Positions 43,014 through 53,379 of a DNA stretch of 64,000 nt are shown here, in pieces. The stretch comes from Bacillota bacterium (GTDB lineage Bacteria > Bacillota > SHA-98 > UBA4971): contig JANLFY010000006.1 in assembly GCA_024653485.1 (NCBI GenBank), positions 1 to 64,000 on the forward strand, given 5' to 3'. Position numbers and translations under genes: made by a program. Each line of letters opens with the position of its first letter. The first letter of the stretch is position 1. A model generated the notes under the pieces. The model was not told where the DNA came from, ran no database searches, and saw only the letters and a program-made list of their open reading frames with translations.

Positions 43014-45452
43014 CCTGAGGCCGTCGATGAACTCTCTGGGCATGCCGCCTGTCTCTTCGGCCAAGATACGCATAACCCGTCCCTTGAACTCCCACGGGCA
43101 AGGCACCGAACGGCTCACCATGGGCGGAATGGCCAAGTTGTCCACGATGCGTGACAAGCCGATCCCCTGCCGCGCCATGAACTCGAAGACCTTTGCCAAC
43201 GAGAACATGGCATCGAAGGCAGGCTGGAAGCTGGGAAAGATGAATCCTCCCTCAGTGTCGCCGGCGAACAGGAGGTCCTGCCCTGCCTTGGAGGCGAACT
43301 CCATCAGCGAGCGGGCGTCTTCCCTTGTCCGCACTATCCTCGAGCCATGCTCCGCGGCGATGCGGTCGACTGCGCTCGTGGCAGCCACGGTCGCGGCGAC
43401 GAGGAACCCTCCATCCTTTGACGCCCCGCGCGATGCGTCGCACCTCGCTTCACGGCTCGCGCTGCCGCCAGTGCACCCGCTCGCGCAGCCGCTCGCGTCT
43501 CGCGTCGCCAGCCAAACCATGGCTGCAAGCAGGGTGTTGCCTTCCACCACCCTCCCCGTCTCGTCTACGAGCGCCAGCCGTTCGCCGTCGCCCTCTACCA
43601 ACACTCCCACGTCGGCTCTGAGAGTGCTCACGGTCTCCGACAGCTTCTTGAGGTGCGCGCGCCGTTCCTCCAAGGTTTTCGGGGCGCGCGAGTGATCGGG
43701 ATAGGCGTTTAGGGCAACCATTTCGCACCCTAGACGCCCAAAGATGCCTGGCAGAAACATGGAGAGCCTGCTGTACGCGTAATCCACCACCACGCTCAGC
43801 CGAGAGCCCGCGATTATCCCGGCGTCAACGTAGTTGAAGAACGACTCCGTGTACGGTTCCAGCACACGGCCGGGGAACTCCAGCTTGCCCACCTCGTCCG
43901 CATCCGTCCTCCGAAAGTCCTCTCTGAAGAAGATGTTCTCGATCTTGCGCTCGTGGGCCCTGGGCAGGTTAATGCCCTGGCTATTGAAGACCTCGATGAG
44001 CGTGAGCCGAGGATTATCGGGCGAGACCCGGATGTGCACTCCGCCGTCCACGCCGAGGGTCTTGACGTTGTACCGGCTCACCGGCAGAGGCGTCGACCTC
44101 AGGTCGAAGATGTTCGTTCCCACCGTCATCAGACCGCAGATGATCGACCGGAGGATCATACGAGAGGCGGGATGGTCATCGCGGCTGGTGGTGACGGTCG
44201 CGCCTTTGCCGATCGAGCTTCCGAACGAGGCCCCCAGCTTCATCGCGAACTCCGGCGTGAGCTCAATGTTGGTGAGCCCCGTCACGCCCCTGTCCTTGAA
44301 GATGGACCCCGGCCATTTCGTGCCCCATATGAGGCTCATGGTCACACGCGAGCCCGGCTCGATTATCTTGTTCGGCCATACCTTGATCTGGGGCTGGAGC
44401 ATGGCGCCTTGTTCTATCCTGCACCTGTCGCCCACCACCACGCCTTCCTGACACGTGACGAAGTCCTTGATGATTGCGTGCTCGCCCACTATGGCGCCTC
44501 GTACCTCCGTCCCCTGGCCAACGAACGTGTCCTGCCACAGCAGGCTGCGTTGGATGACAGCGTCCTTCTCGATTATGCAGTTGTCCCCTAGAACCGTGTA
44601 CTCAAAGCAACCCGCGCCCGGCCCTATCCGGCAGTTCCTGCCTATGACGAGAGGTCCGGAGAGGCGTGCGCTGGGCGCGATCTCCGTGCCCGCTCCGACC
44701 CAGATGTCGGTGCCGATCTTGTTGCCCGGGATGTCTACCTTCACTCTACCCATCACCGCGTCTATCTGGGCTTGCCTATACTGCTGGACGTTGCCTACAT
44801 CGCACCAGTATCCCGAGGCCACGTGCGCGTATAGCCTCTTTCCATCGCGCAGCAACGCCGGGAACACGTCCTGACTGAAGTCGGCGGGCCTCCCCGCGTC
44901 CACGTAATCGAGCACTTCGGGCTCGAGGATGTATATGCCCGTGTTGACCGTGTCGCTGAACACCTCGCCCCAGCTCGGCTTCTCCAGAAACCTGCGTATC
45001 CTGCCCTCGTCGTCGGTGACCACGATGCCGTATTCGAGGGGATTGTCCACGCGCGTCGTGACGATGGTAGCCACCGCCGACTTGACTTCATGGGACCTCA
45101 CGGCTTCACGAAGATCGATGTCGGTGAGCGCGTCCCCGCTTATGACGAGCAGCCGCTCCCTGCCGAAGACCTCGGCTGCCTTCTTCACGCTTCCGGCCGT
45201 GCCGAGGGGAACGTCTTCAACGGAGTAGGACAGATGAAGGCCGAGTTCCGTTCCGTCGCCGAAGAAGCTCTCGATCTCATCTGCAAGGTAGTACAGGGTC
45301 ACCGCTATGTCTGTGATTCCATGGCGCTTCAACAGCTCGAAGATGTGCTGGATTATGGGCTTGTTCACGACGGGCACCATCGGCTTGGGACGGTTGCACG
45401 TGAGCGGACGCAGTCTCGTTCCCTCTCCGCCTGCCATGACCACCGCTTTCAT
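42867..45452 (-). CDS. Fused sugar-1-phosphate nucleotidyltransferase / phosphohexomutase
   Basis: An 861-residue three-part protein. An N-terminal nucleotidyltransferase ([29 protein letters not shown]) is followed by a left-handed beta-helix (repeats such as [11 protein letters not shown]), then a phosphoglucomutase/phosphomannomutase-like region. In the mutase part the usual phosphoserine loop TxSHNP appears as [12 protein letters not shown] and the metal loop DxDxD as EGDGERLAL, so activity is doubtful or altered. A Cys/Ser/Gly-rich insertion sits near residue 690. The start is ATG 45452 with a G6 ribosome site. It is likely to make NDP-sugar for the GH57/GT4 system encoded beside it. Confidence 0.87.
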   Translation of the reverse strand: MKAVVMAGGEGTRLRPLTCNRPKPMVPVVNKPIIQHIFELLKRHGITDIAVTLYYLADEIESFFGDGTELGLHLSYSVEDVPLGTAGSVKKAAEVFGRERLLVISGDALTDIDLREAVRSHEVKSAVATIVTTRVDNPLEYGIVVTDDEGRIRRFLEKPSWGEVFSDTVNTGIYILEPEVLDYVDAGRPADFSQDVFPALLRDGKRLYAHVASGYWCDVGNVQQYRQAQIDAVMGRVKVDIPGNKIGTDIWVGAGTEIAPSARLSGPLVIGRNCRIGPGAGCFEYTVLGDNCIIEKDAVIQRSLLWQDTFVGQGTEVRGAIVGEHAIIKDFVTCQEGVVVGDRCRIEQGAMLQPQIKVWPNKIIEPGSRVTMSLIWGTKWPGSIFKDRGVTGLTNIELTPEFAMKLGASFGSSIGKGATVTTSRDDHPASRMILRSIICGLMTVGTNIFDLRSTPLPVSRYNVKTLGVDGGVHIRVSPDNPRLTLIEVFNSQGINLPRAHERKIENIFFREDFRRTDADEVGKLEFPGRVLEPYTESFFNYVDAGIIAGSRLSVVVDYAYSRLSMFLPGIFGRLGCEMVALNAYPDHSRAPKTLEERRAHLKKLSETVSTLRADVGVLVEGDGERLALVDETGRVVEGNTLLAAMVWLATRDASGCASGCTGGSASREARCDASRGASKDGGFLVAATVAATSAVDRIAAEHGSRIVRTREDARSLMEFASKAGQDLLFAGDTEGGFIFPSFQPAFDAMFSLAKVFEFMARQGIGLSRIVDNLAIPPMVSRSVPCPWEFKGRVMRILAEETGGMPREFIDGLRLFFDDGWLLVLPDPAEPFIHIRSEAADGDTAAARARECADRVEAIIGI

Positions 45453-45478
45453 GTCAAGCCCCCCTATCCTGTCCAATC

Positions 45479-47491
45479 CTAGTCCCGGCCCTCCCCCTTC
45501 GTGGACCTGGCGGACAGGACCGAGAAATCAAGCCACGGGAATGGGTCGTCGAGACGGTTCACCGCCTCGAGGCAGCGCCTGGCTTCCTCGCACTCTTCCT
45601 CGCTCATCCCTGCCCCTTCGAGCAGCCGCTCGGCGTAGTCCATCAGCTTGTCGAACCTCTCGGCGTGCTCCCTGAAGCGCCTCGCTCCATACTCCGTGGC
45701 TTGGCGCTCCGTCACGAGGAACGGCCAGTCGCTCGACATGAGCAGGAAAAACTCCCTGAGCGCCTGAACCTTGATCTCCCCCAAAAGACCGGCGCAGCGT
45801 GACCAGTCCGCTTCACGGCCTGAGACCGGCCCGCTCTCCATCTCTTGGACAGGCTTGATAGGCCGGCTGGATTCACCGGGTCGCAGCGGCTCGTCAAGCT
45901 GGCTCAACGGGTGCTCTGTCAACTCGGGTGGCTCGGGTGACCCAGGCACCCCCGCCTCGGCCTCGGAGAGTGCGGCGAGCCTCTTCATCCGCGCCTCTGC
46001 AGCGTGGATCATCTCCCACATCCAGGCGGTGCCGTCGTTGAGCCAAACGTCGTGCCTACCTCCCCGCCCCCAAGACGACTCCGGCAAATCCACGGCATCG
46101 TTCGCGGGGTGGCAGTCCAAGACCTGTCCGGCCGACCTCGCTATCACGTCCGCGCTCCCCGAGATCCCCTTGAGCACCTCGCCAAGCCAGTCAATACCCT
46201 CGTACCACCAGTGTCCGAAGAGCTCGGTGTCGTAAGGCGCCACGATCACGGCGTGCTCCCCCGTCTCCGCCCACCAGGCGTCGACGAGCTCGTGAATGAG
46301 CCCCACGAAGTGGGCGGCGTGTTCCCTGAGCCTGGACGACGCCGCGGCCGCGTCGTAAAGCTCCTTCGCCCCAAGATCCGTGTCCCTAGACGTGACCCGC
46401 CAGTACTGAAGGCCCGAGACATCGTCCTTTCTGTGGAACTCCCGGTACAGCCCATCGCCCGGGTAGCCCAGCCAGGAAGACCACACCTGCGCCGTCACTC
46501 GCTCGTTCCGCCCGAAGCAGGCCACTTTCGTTCCGCCGACGAGGTAAGGTCTGAAAGTGGTTCTTCGAGGCGCCGCGCTCCGGGCGGTCGCCGCGACGTT
46601 CCCCGTCCCGGTTCTGGCCAGGCTTGCTTCCACGCCGCCGGCCGCGCCTTCGTCCTTGGCGCGCCACCCGCCGCTCGCTACGCCTATAGACTCGCCGCCC
46701 TCTATGGCATGCCTGTCGACGAAGAAGTACTCAAGCCCGAGAGCCTGCAGGTAGCACTCAAGCCCCGGCCTGTATGCGCACTCAGGCAGCCATATACCCC
46801 TAGGGGCTCTGCCGAAGCGCTTCGTGTGACTCTCGCATCCCACGGTGAGCTGAGCTCGAATTGAGGTATCCTCTTTCAGGAGCGGCAGGTAAGCGTGGGT
46901 CGCCGCGGACGTGATGATCTCAACCGCTCCGCGTTCCTGAAGCTCGCCCAGGGCCCCCACGATGTCGCGGGCGTACTCGTCGTTGAAAGCGCGTATGGCC
47001 CGGTCGTACCTTGAGCAGTACTCCTCCGCCTGGCGCCGGCGGGCGTCATCGCCGGCGAGCCTGAACCGGCCCCGGTCGTCCTCGGCGCGCGCAAGGCGCG
47101 CCTCCGCCCATTTCACGAAGCCTTCCCTCATGTAGTCGTCGTCGAGCTGATCGAGGAGGATCGGTGTGATTCCCACCGTCACGCAAGGAGACGAGCCTCC
47201 GGACGCGGATTGCCCCGGCTTTGCCTCGCTCGCCGCCGTTTGTCCGTACCTGGGTATGGTCCGGAGCAGCTCTAGTAGCGGGATGTACGATTCCAGCATG
47301 ACCTCGTACAGCCACTCCTCGCCGAAAGGCCACATCCCGGCCTTGCGGCAGTATGGTATGTGGCTGTGAAACACGAACACGAGAGAACCCCTCGGTCCGG
47401 TGTCACCCGCGCATGGACGCCCTTCACTAAGCACTTCGCTTGGCACTTCGCCAGACATCCGCCGCGCGCAGCGCCGCATGCCACGTCCCAT
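45479..47491 (-). CDS. GH57-family alpha-glucan branching-type enzyme (DUF1957)
   Basis: A 670-residue GH57 protein. The barrel begins with [15 protein letters not shown]. The nucleophile Glu is in [12 protein letters not shown] and the acid Asp in [17 protein letters not shown]-terminal DUF1957 helical region follows ([22 protein letters not shown] with two residues fewer). A ~45-residue low-complexity insertion splits the barrel before [17 protein letters not shown]. The start is unclear: ATG 47491 lacks a ribosome site, while GTG inside LVFVFHSH has GAGGGG upstream. It is followed 26 bp later by the nucleotidyltransferase-mutase gene. It probably branches an alpha-1,4-glucan or modifies a related polymer. 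Confidence 0.88.
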   Translation of the reverse strand: MGRGMRRCARRMSGEVPSEVLSEGRPCAGDTGPRGSLVFVFHSHIPYCRKAGMWPFGEEWLYEVMLESYIPLLELLRTIPRYGQTAASEAKPGQSASGGSSPCVTVGITPILLDQLDDDYMREGFVKWAEARLARAEDDRGRFRLAGDDARRRQAEEYCSRYDRAIRAFNDEYARDIVGALGELQERGAVEIITSAATHAYLPLLKEDTSIRAQLTVGCESHTKRFGRAPRGIWLPECAYRPGLECYLQALGLEYFFVDRHAIEGGESIGVASGGWRAKDEGAAGGVEASLARTGTGNVAATARSAAPRRTTFRPYLVGGTKVACFGRNERVTAQVWSSWLGYPGDGLYREFHRKDDVSGLQYWRVTSRDTDLGAKELYDAAAASSRLREHAAHFVGLIHELVDAWWAETGEHAVIVAPYDTELFGHWWYEGIDWLGEVLKGISGSADVIARSAGQVLDCHPANDAVDLPESSWGRGGRHDVWLNDGTAWMWEMIHAAEARMKRLAALSEAEAGVPGSPEPPELTEHPLSQLDEPLRPGESSRPIKPVQEMESGPVSGREADWSRCAGLLGEIKVQALREFFLLMSSDWPFLVTERQATEYGARRFREHAERFDKLMDYAERLLEGAGMSEEECEEARRCLEAVNRLDDPFPWLDFSVLSARSTKGEGRD

Positions 47492-47670
47492 AGGCTAGGC
47501 CGAGAGGCGTGCCTGCGTCCTTGTTGCTCGGTGGCAGAGGCTCGACGGTCGCCGTTCGATGGCCTGAGGACCGCGCTCTGCTCGGTTGGCTGCACCCCTC
47601 CCAGCTCGTCGCACCCGAGGGAAATGGCACGCGAGGCCGCTCCCCCCTTTCATGAGTGTGGTACACGTGT

Positions 47671-48888
47671 CTACCACGACACTCGCGCCGCTTCGTCCAA
47701 AACGCGCTGGTACACCGAGTGGGTCGAGGTCGCCGCGGTCTCCCAGCCGAACCTCGAGACCGCTTCCTCTTTGCCGCGCCTCGCGATGAAACCGCGAAAG
47801 GCCGGATCCAAGAGAACCCGCTTTATTCCCCAGGCGAGCGAAGCGGCGCTGCCGGAGCATACCTTGAAGCCCGTTTCCTCGTGCTGAATGACCTCCGCAA
47901 GCCCTCCGGTGTCGGACGCCACGACGGGCGCTCCTTTCGCCATCGCCTCCAGAGCCACTATGCCGAACGGCTCGTACAGGCTGGGAAACACCACCAAGTC
48001 GGCGGCGGCGTAGAGCGCGTCGCGCTCCTGGTCGCTTATGCGGCCCGTGAAGACCACCGCTGGCCCCAGGCCCATGTTCGCTGCTTTCTCCCGCAAGACG
48101 CCTGCGTAATACCCATCACCGGCGATGACGAACCGTGTGTTCGGTATCTCCGCGAGCACGCTGGGAACAGCGTCGAGCAGCACGTGAACGCCTTTCTCGT
48201 ACACGAGTCTGCCCACGTAGAAGACGATCCTGTCCTCAGGATGCGCGTAGCGAACTCGCGTCGCGCGGACCAATTCCGCGTCTGGCCGGACTGCCGCATT
48301 GGGATCCACGCCGTTCGGGATGACGTCTATCTTATCCCCGGGAAGCGAGAAGATCCTCCTCAACTCGTCCGCCATGTAGTGGCTGCAGCATATGACCCGC
48401 CATGCCTCGTACGTGATCATCCACTCTACTTCGTGGATATACTTCTGGAGGTCGGAGTGGATACCTCTGTTCCGGCCGTACTCGGTGGAGTGGATCGTCG
48501 CGATGAGTGGGATGTGCATGGCGTGTTTGAGGGACTTGGCGGCAAAGCCGACCAGCCAGTCGTGTGCATGCAGGACATCGTAGCCCGGCCTGCCGCGCGC
48601 CTCCAGCACAGCTCGGCTGGTAAGACCGAAATTCGCCTCCATGACCGTTTGGAGGAAGCCGCCGCCCGCGCCGTATGGATCCGCTCCGGCCCGAATCGTA
48701 GACCGCGCGACCCTGGATATCTTCACGCCGTCCTGCGCGAAAGACTCGGCGTCTCCCCTGGAGCTAGCGCAGATGACATGTACCTCGTCCCCCTGTTTGA
48801 CCAGGGCTTGGGCGAGGCCCGCCACTGCCGCGCCGAGCCCCCCAACCACCTCTGGTGGGTACTCATACGAGAGCATCAACACGCGCAT
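47671..48888 (-). CDS. GT4-family glycosyltransferase (glycogen synthase-like)
   Basis: A 405-residue retaining glycosyltransferase with two Rossmann domains. N-terminal sequence MLSYEYPPEVVGGLGAAVAG is typical of glycogen-synthase-like GT4/GT5 enzymes. The C-terminal donor site is EPFGIVALEAMAKGAPVVA with one residue omitted before SDTGGL. The start is ATG 48888 with AGGAGG 8 nt upstream; the longer frame adds 36 Arg/Pro-rich residues. With the GH57 enzyme and nucleotidyltransferase downstream it forms a polysaccharide-synthesis set. Product and donor sugar are not determined. Confidence 0.9.
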   Translation of the reverse strand: MRVLMLSYEYPPEVVGGLGAAVAGLAQALVKQGDEVHVICASSRGDAESFAQDGVKISRVARSTIRAGADPYGAGGGFLQTVMEANFGLTSRAVLEARGRPGYDVLHAHDWLVGFAAKSLKHAMHIPLIATIHSTEYGRNRGIHSDLQKYIHEVEWMITYEAWRVICCSHYMADELRRIFSLPGDKIDVIPNGVDPNAAVRPDAELVRATRVRYAHPEDRIVFYVGRLVYEKGVHVLLDAVPSVLAEIPNTRFVIAGDGYYAGVLREKAANMGLGPAVVFTGRISDQERDALYAAADLVVFPSLYEPFGIVALEAMAKGAPVVASDTGGLAEVIQHEETGFKVCSGSAASLAWGIKRVLLDPAFRGFIARRGKEEAVSRFGWETAATSTHSVYQRVLDEAARVSW

Positions 48889-49186
48889 GGGCTCCGCCTC
48901 CTGCATTGGCAGGATTCGACGACGCCCTGAGGGTATCCTTCCACCAGGCCGGCTTCTCGGCCACAAGGGACACGAAAGGCACCCGAGACCGCGCAAAGCG
49001 AGTGAGCCCGCCGGACCGGGCCGGAGGACCGGAAACCCCTCCTGATCGGGAACAAGGAATCAGCGCATCGATGTAGTAAAGAATAGGCGATGACAACGGG
49101 CAGCCGCACACGCGATGGGCCAATGCGATGGCCGGGGCGGGTGCGGAGCATCCAGATTGAGCATGATGGGACATGGGGGAACGGAC

Positions 49187-49702
49187 ATGGAGTTCATGGA
49201 AGTCGTCAGGGAGCGCAGAAGTGTGAGGGCGTATCAGGATCGGGACGTGCCTGCTGACAAGCTCGAAAGGATTCTCGAAGCGGCAAGGCTCGCGCCGTCG
49301 GCAAGCAACCGCCAAATGTGGAAGTTCATAGTGGTGCGCGATCCCAATAGGCGCCGGCTTCTTGCTGAAGCAGCCAACGGCCAGTCGTTCGTGGCTCAGG
49401 CGCCGGTGGTCATAGCCGGGGTTGCCATGAGAACGAGCCACGTCATGAGCTGCGAGGTCCCGAGCTATGCGGTGGACCTCGCCATTGCCATGGAGCACAT
49501 AGCGCTCGCCGCCGCTTCGGAGGGTCTCGGCACGTGCTGGATCGGGGCCTTTTCACAGCCGAGGGCGAGAGAGATCCTTGGGGTGCCGGATCAATACAAG
49601 ATCGTCGCCCTGATGCCCCTCGGATACGCCGCCGACGACCCAAGGCCGAAGGCACGAAGACCGCTGGAAGAGATAGTGCAGTACGAGCGGTTCTCTGAAT
49701 AG
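49187..49702 (+). CDS. Nitroreductase-family FMN protein
   Basis: A 171-residue nitroreductase-fold flavoprotein. It begins FMEVVRERRSVRAYQDRDVP, with the FMN-binding Arg-Arg-Ser, followed by AARLAPSASNRQMWKFIVV with the first residue counted. The C-terminal part has GLGTCWIGAFSQPRAREILG and MPLGYAADDPR. It reduces nitro, quinone or other acceptors with NAD(P)H. The start is ATG 49187 with GGGGGA 6 nt upstream. It is an isolated gene, divergent from the glycosyltransferase. Confidence 0.93.
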   Translation: MEFMEVVRERRSVRAYQDRDVPADKLERILEAARLAPSASNRQMWKFIVVRDPNRRRLLAEAANGQSFVAQAPVVIAGVAMRTSHVMSCEVPSYAVDLAIAMEHIALAAASEGLGTCWIGAFSQPRAREILGVPDQYKIVALMPLGYAADDPRPKARRPLEEIVQYERFSE

Positions 49703-50048
49703 GGTTCGTGAGAGCCTCCTCTTTGCGCAGGTCTGACCGACGGCTCCACGCTCGGTCCGCGGAGGGACGAGTGACGGTACCGGGGCTTGGCGTTCGTCCA
49801 GAGGGACGTGCGAGATCAGCGCGAGAGCAGTGCGAGATCAAGTGCGAGCTCAGAGGAACGACCCTCGGACCGACCATCGAGAACCGGAACGACTGATGAC
49901 GATGTGCGAGTATGCGAGTAAAGGTGGAAGGAGGAGCCGCTTTGCGCCCGGCCGGCACCGCGTATGAAGCGCGCACGACGAACTACGCGCACCACGAACC
50001 GCGCACGGAGACGCCGTGAAGAACGGGGGCGGGAGGCGGCGACTTGCG
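49703..50048. other. Intergenic region with short GTGCGAG repeats
   Basis: 346 bp without a convincing gene. Around 49808-49850 the motif GTGCGAGATCA and close variants occur several times. The right end carries the GGGAGGCG ribosome site of the next gene. Confidence 0.35.
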
Positions 50049-51122
50049 ATGGCACACAAGGGCAGATCCAAAGACGGCCAGATTCCCAAGAAGCGCTCAA
50101 ACAACGGCAGGATACCCAGGAAGATCCGCTGGACTCTCGAAGAGGTCCGCGAGATGCCGACAGACAAGATCCTCGCAGCTCTTCACAGCTTTGGAATCCC
50201 CATCTCCATGGAAGCCCTCCGTGAACAGGTAAAAGAGTTCTGCTCCGCCGAAGACCTAAGCGAGCACTGGTTCGACACTTACTCGGTCACTGCCACCGGG
50301 TGGGACGAAGACTTCCCGTGGTTTGCGGCGTGGGTCCTTTGGGAGCGGCTCGACGGTGACACGATTCCGTACGAGAGTGTCACGGAGCTCATGGCTGAGG
50401 GGCTCGGCCCGGCGTCCGGCGGCTTCGGTGGGCGCGGGTATGATGATGAAGATGATCCCCTGCTGCTGATCGGTGCCGACGATCTCGACGAGGGCGCGGA
50501 CGATCTGCCTGTCTTTCCCGACGATGAACGCTCCGGCAAGATTACAGAAGACGAATGGGAAGACGATGAGGCATCTGACGTGTTCGACTTTCCCGGCTCG
50601 CCAGCAAGGGCGTCAGTGTGCTGGATGCAGCTTCGGGCCTGGGATTACGTAAAGGCCCTCTTCTCGGGCAAGGCAACGTCTATCGAGGAGGCGATGGAGA
50701 TCTGCTCCTGCGCTTCGTCGCTGGACGAATGGTGCGTGGCACTTGCGGACAATCTGGGTTTCGAGTCCGCTTCGAGCCCAAGCCTGGCTCGGGAGCGATT
50801 GCGCTTTGCCCGGGAGTTCTGCGAGTTGTTCCCCGAGAGCGATGAAGAGTTCATCAGGCTGATGCGGTCCGCCGAAGCAGAGGCGCTCTTCGCCCTCGGC
50901 CGCATCGAAGAAGGCGAAGAGGTCTTCGCGACCCTCATGCAGCAGTGGCCCGACTGGACGTGGGGTTACGTCTATTGGGGGGATGCGTACATCCGCGCGG
51001 GGGAAGGGCATCCCGAGCGGCTGGCCAAGGCAAGGGAAGTGTTCAGAGCCGCGCTTCGGCTCGCCGACGAGAGTGACGCGGAGATCATTCGGGATCGCCT
51101 CGAGGATCTCGGTGATCTATAG
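50049..51122 (+). CDS. Acidic protein with C-terminal TPR-like repeats
   Basis: A 357-residue protein of unknown function. A basic N-terminus (KKRSNNGRIPRKIRWTLEEV) precedes a helical region (FGIPISMEALREQVKEF). A very acidic central stretch rich in Asp/Glu (residues ~130-190) follows, then C-terminal helices with a TPR-like pattern (AEALFALGRIEEGEEVFATL; WGYVYWGDAYIRAGE). Such architecture is seen in proteins that end in, or are related to, SEC-C zinc-motif proteins, but no SEC-C cysteines are present. The start is ATG 50049, though the ribosome site is somewhat far; GTG 50016 is the alternative. Confidence 0.65.
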   Translation: MAHKGRSKDGQIPKKRSNNGRIPRKIRWTLEEVREMPTDKILAALHSFGIPISMEALREQVKEFCSAEDLSEHWFDTYSVTATGWDEDFPWFAAWVLWERLDGDTIPYESVTELMAEGLGPASGGFGGRGYDDEDDPLLLIGADDLDEGADDLPVFPDDERSGKITEDEWEDDEASDVFDFPGSPARASVCWMQLRAWDYVKALFSGKATSIEEAMEICSCASSLDEWCVALADNLGFESASSPSLARERLRFAREFCELFPESDEEFIRLMRSAEAEALFALGRIEEGEEVFATLMQQWPDWTWGYVYWGDAYIRAGEGHPERLAKAREVFRAALRLADESDAEIIRDRLEDLGDL

Positions 51123-51383
51123 AGCGGCTTGAGAGCGGCTTGCGGCGGGAGCGCAGGTGTCACCTGATACGCGCTTGAATACCATTGTACTAGAGGTGGG
51201 AGGAGTTGGCTGAACAGGGCCCGTGTTGCGCGGTCAGGCGGGCTCAATGAGGCTGAGAACGCCGCCAAAGGGAGTCTAGCTCCGCGTGGCAAACATTGTG
51301 GCAGACATTGAGACACGTCGATAGTGGCCGTTGCCGCGGCCTGTGGTATGCCCCTGCAGACGCACGAACGGGGAGGCGTGTAT

Positions 51384-51974
51384 ATGCATGGCGCATCGTC
51401 ACTCAAGGTTCTGGCCGACGTGCTGACTCTCTCGAGAGGCTTTGTTGCCATTGTCCTTCTGCGAGCCTGCAGTTTTCCGGATCCCGCCAAGGTTGTGCGT
51501 TTCGTCGTGCTCCTCACCCTGCTCGGATGGACCACCGACGTCTGCGACGGCAATCTCGCTCGGGCGTCGGGACGGACCGGGGGCAGGATAGCATCCGCGG
51601 ACCTGCCGATGGACGTGCTCATGATGTGGAGCGCCGGTTATGTGTTCGCGCGAGCTGGAATCATCCCAGGCGCGCTCTTCTTCGCCTACTCCGTGGGCAT
51701 GGCTCTGGCCGCCCTGCTCTCGCGGTTCAACAGAGCCGTGGTGCTCGGCTTCTGCGCACCCCTATCTGCTCTTCCGCTCGTCATGAGTTACGTGTACGCG
51801 CCCAGCTGCTTTTTCATGTTTGTACTCTGGATCGCCGTCGTTCTCATTACTGACTGGAACCGCTTCACTCAGGTCGTCGACTCGTTCATAGACGCATTGC
51901 CGGATCCTGAGCGGCGTGTCATAAGGAACGTCCTGGGACGCCTGGGGTTCCATAATACAGGCGTGTCCCGTTGA
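51384..51974 (+). CDS. CDP-alcohol phosphatidyltransferase-family membrane protein
   Basis: A 196-residue membrane protein with about five or six helices. The family's metal/active-site motif appears as TTDVCDGNLARASGRTGG ... ADLPMD. The Asp-Gly-x2-Ala-Arg and the final Asp-x3-Asp keep the standard spacing, but the Gly normally nine residues after Arg is Ile. It would transfer a phosphoalcohol from CDP-alcohol to a lipid acceptor; the degenerate Gly leaves the activity open. The start is ATG 51384, with GGGGAGG 7-8 nt upstream. Confidence 0.75.
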   Translation: MHGASSLKVLADVLTLSRGFVAIVLLRACSFPDPAKVVRFVVLLTLLGWTTDVCDGNLARASGRTGGRIASADLPMDVLMMWSAGYVFARAGIIPGALFFAYSVGMALAALLSRFNRAVVLGFCAPLSALPLVMSYVYAPSCFFMFVLWIAVVLITDWNRFTQVVDSFIDALPDPERRVIRNVLGRLGFHNTGVSR

Positions 51975-52048
51975 ACAAGTGCTGAGCGCTTCAGGGTGCG
52001 GGAGACCCCGCGAGGGCGAGCTCCTGCAGAACGGGCCCCTGAAGGGCG

Positions 52049-52110
52049 CGATGGCCTGCCGTCCACCCGGCAGGCCATCGAATCCTCCTAGCTCAAGGCG
52101 GCTTTCCGCC
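52049..52110. terminator. Paired hairpins between convergent genes
   Basis: CGATGGCCTGCCG (52049-52061) and CGGCAGGCCATCG (52068-52080) form a 13-bp perfect stem with a 6-nt loop. A second small stem, GGCGG-CTTT-CCGCC, is at 52097-52110. They lie between the plus-strand CDP-alcohol gene and the minus-strand zinc-ribbon gene, suited to end both transcripts. No long T-run. Confidence 0.55.
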
Positions 52111-52196
52111 GCCACAGACCACGTCTCCGCGGCCTAAGGAGCAGGTTTACCTGGCAGGCCACGTTGCCTTCTGCCTCGCGCGCGACTCGAGACGAG

Positions 52197-52493
52197 TCAG
52201 GCTTTCCGTATCTGCACCGCCTGCCAGCGGTTGCCGCAGGACTCACACTCCATCCAATAGGTGTAGAGGAACCCTTCCTGGCACGCGGTGATCCCGATGG
52301 TGTATTCGCGGCCGGCTTCTCGCCCGCACTTCGGGCAGATCCTGAGCACCCGGACCCCCCCTTCCGTGGGAATTACCAGATGAGGCATCGGGAGCCCGCG
52401 TTCACTGTCATTCGAACTCCCTGGTTGCCATAATATGCTCCCACCACCCGTTCCGGATACCATCCCAATGCCCGAAGGGGACGGGCACCTCAT
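52197..52493 (-). CDS. Small zinc-ribbon protein
   Basis: Up to 98 residues, with two CxxC knuckles (ICPKCGREAG and MECESCGNRW) forming a zinc ribbon. ATG 52493 overlaps the nucleoside phosphorylase stop (ATGA), arguing for translational coupling. However, the first 35 residues look non-homologous, and ATG 52388 (MPHLVIPTEGGVRVL) gives a compact 63-residue ribbon with a poor ribosome site. It is the last gene of the nucleoside-salvage operon. Function unknown; possibly nucleic-acid or protein binding. Confidence 0.6.
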   Translation of the reverse strand: MRCPSPSGIGMVSGTGGGSILWQPGSSNDSERGLPMPHLVIPTEGGVRVLRICPKCGREAGREYTIGITACQEGFLYTYWMECESCGNRWQAVQIRKA

Positions 52494-53338
52494 GACTTCT
52501 TCGCAGCCGCGACCTCGTCATCGGCGGCGATCCGCCTCATGGCCTCAAGGGCGATGGAGATGATCATGTCCTCACCGCGCAGGAAATCCTCGTCGGTTGC
52601 GTGGTTCGCGATTGGGATGCTCACCTTGCCCATGGACTTGACCACCTTGCACCTGGGCCCCCCGTCCATGACGAAGAGCGCGCCGCATCGAAAGTGCCGG
52701 TAGTGACCCAGAATGAATACCGTGTCGCTTTCCATCTCGACACAGATTACCCCGGCATCGACCAACATCTTCCTGAACTCGGGGTTGGGCGGAGCATAGA
52801 AAGCGTCACCAGCCGACACCACGCCGATGTGGATGTGAGCCCCCAGCTCGCGCGCGACGTCGTATAGAGCGCGAGTGACGAAGAAGTCGGCGACTGCGGG
52901 AAACGGCCCAGGAAGGAACTTGTACGACGTCCCGCCGTCCCTGTAGGTCGCGGTCGCGATGGCGATGTCCCCGACCCCGATGTTCTCCTGAAGCCCGCCC
53001 GCCGAGCCGACGCGGATGAACGTGTCCGCGCCCATCCTACCCAGTTCCTCCATGGCGATGGCGACCTGGGGCCCTCCCATGCCGGTTGAGCAGACCGTCA
53101 TTCGCACGCCACCGTAAAAGCCGGTGTGGACGAACATGCCTCTCGTCGCGCTCACCTGCCGCACGTCATCCAGCCGCTCGGCTATCTTGCGGCCACGAAT
53201 GTGATCGCCCGGAATGAAGCAGTATCTGGCAATGTCCTCGTCAAGGGCTTTGATGTGATGCTGAGTGTACTGAGGCCCTCCGACGTTCAAGACCTCCAGC
53301 CTCAGCTCACGCTTTTCCGGATTCCCGCTCCCTGCCAT
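52490..53338 (-). CDS. Uridine phosphorylase-like nucleoside phosphorylase
   Basis: A 282-residue member of the PNP/UDP phosphorylase family 1. It cleaves a nucleoside with phosphate into base and (deoxy)ribose-1-phosphate. Key segments are FIPGDHIRGRKIAERL (phosphate-binding Gly/Asp/Arg), STGMGGPQVAIAMEEL, RVGSAGGLQENIGVGD and the ribose-binding CVEMESDTVF. The start is ATG 53338; 10 more residues are possible. deoB lies 41 bp upstream, so the pentose-1-phosphate made here would pass to phosphopentomutase. Confidence 0.92.
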   Translation of the reverse strand: MAGSGNPEKRELRLEVLNVGGPQYTQHHIKALDEDIARYCFIPGDHIRGRKIAERLDDVRQVSATRGMFVHTGFYGGVRMTVCSTGMGGPQVAIAMEELGRMGADTFIRVGSAGGLQENIGVGDIAIATATYRDGGTSYKFLPGPFPAVADFFVTRALYDVARELGAHIHIGVVSAGDAFYAPPNPEFRKMLVDAGVICVEMESDTVFILGHYRHFRCGALFVMDGGPRCKVVKSMGKVSIPIANHATDEDFLRGEDMIISIALEAMRRIAADDEVAAAKKS

Positions 53339-53379
53339 CCTCTCACGTCTCCCTTCCCCTGGTGTCAATCATCGAGGTG

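Noticed and set aside
47656-48930. 424-codon frame antisense to the GT4 glycosyltransferase
   Set aside because: It shadows a gene with intact GT4 motifs and has no recognisable content.
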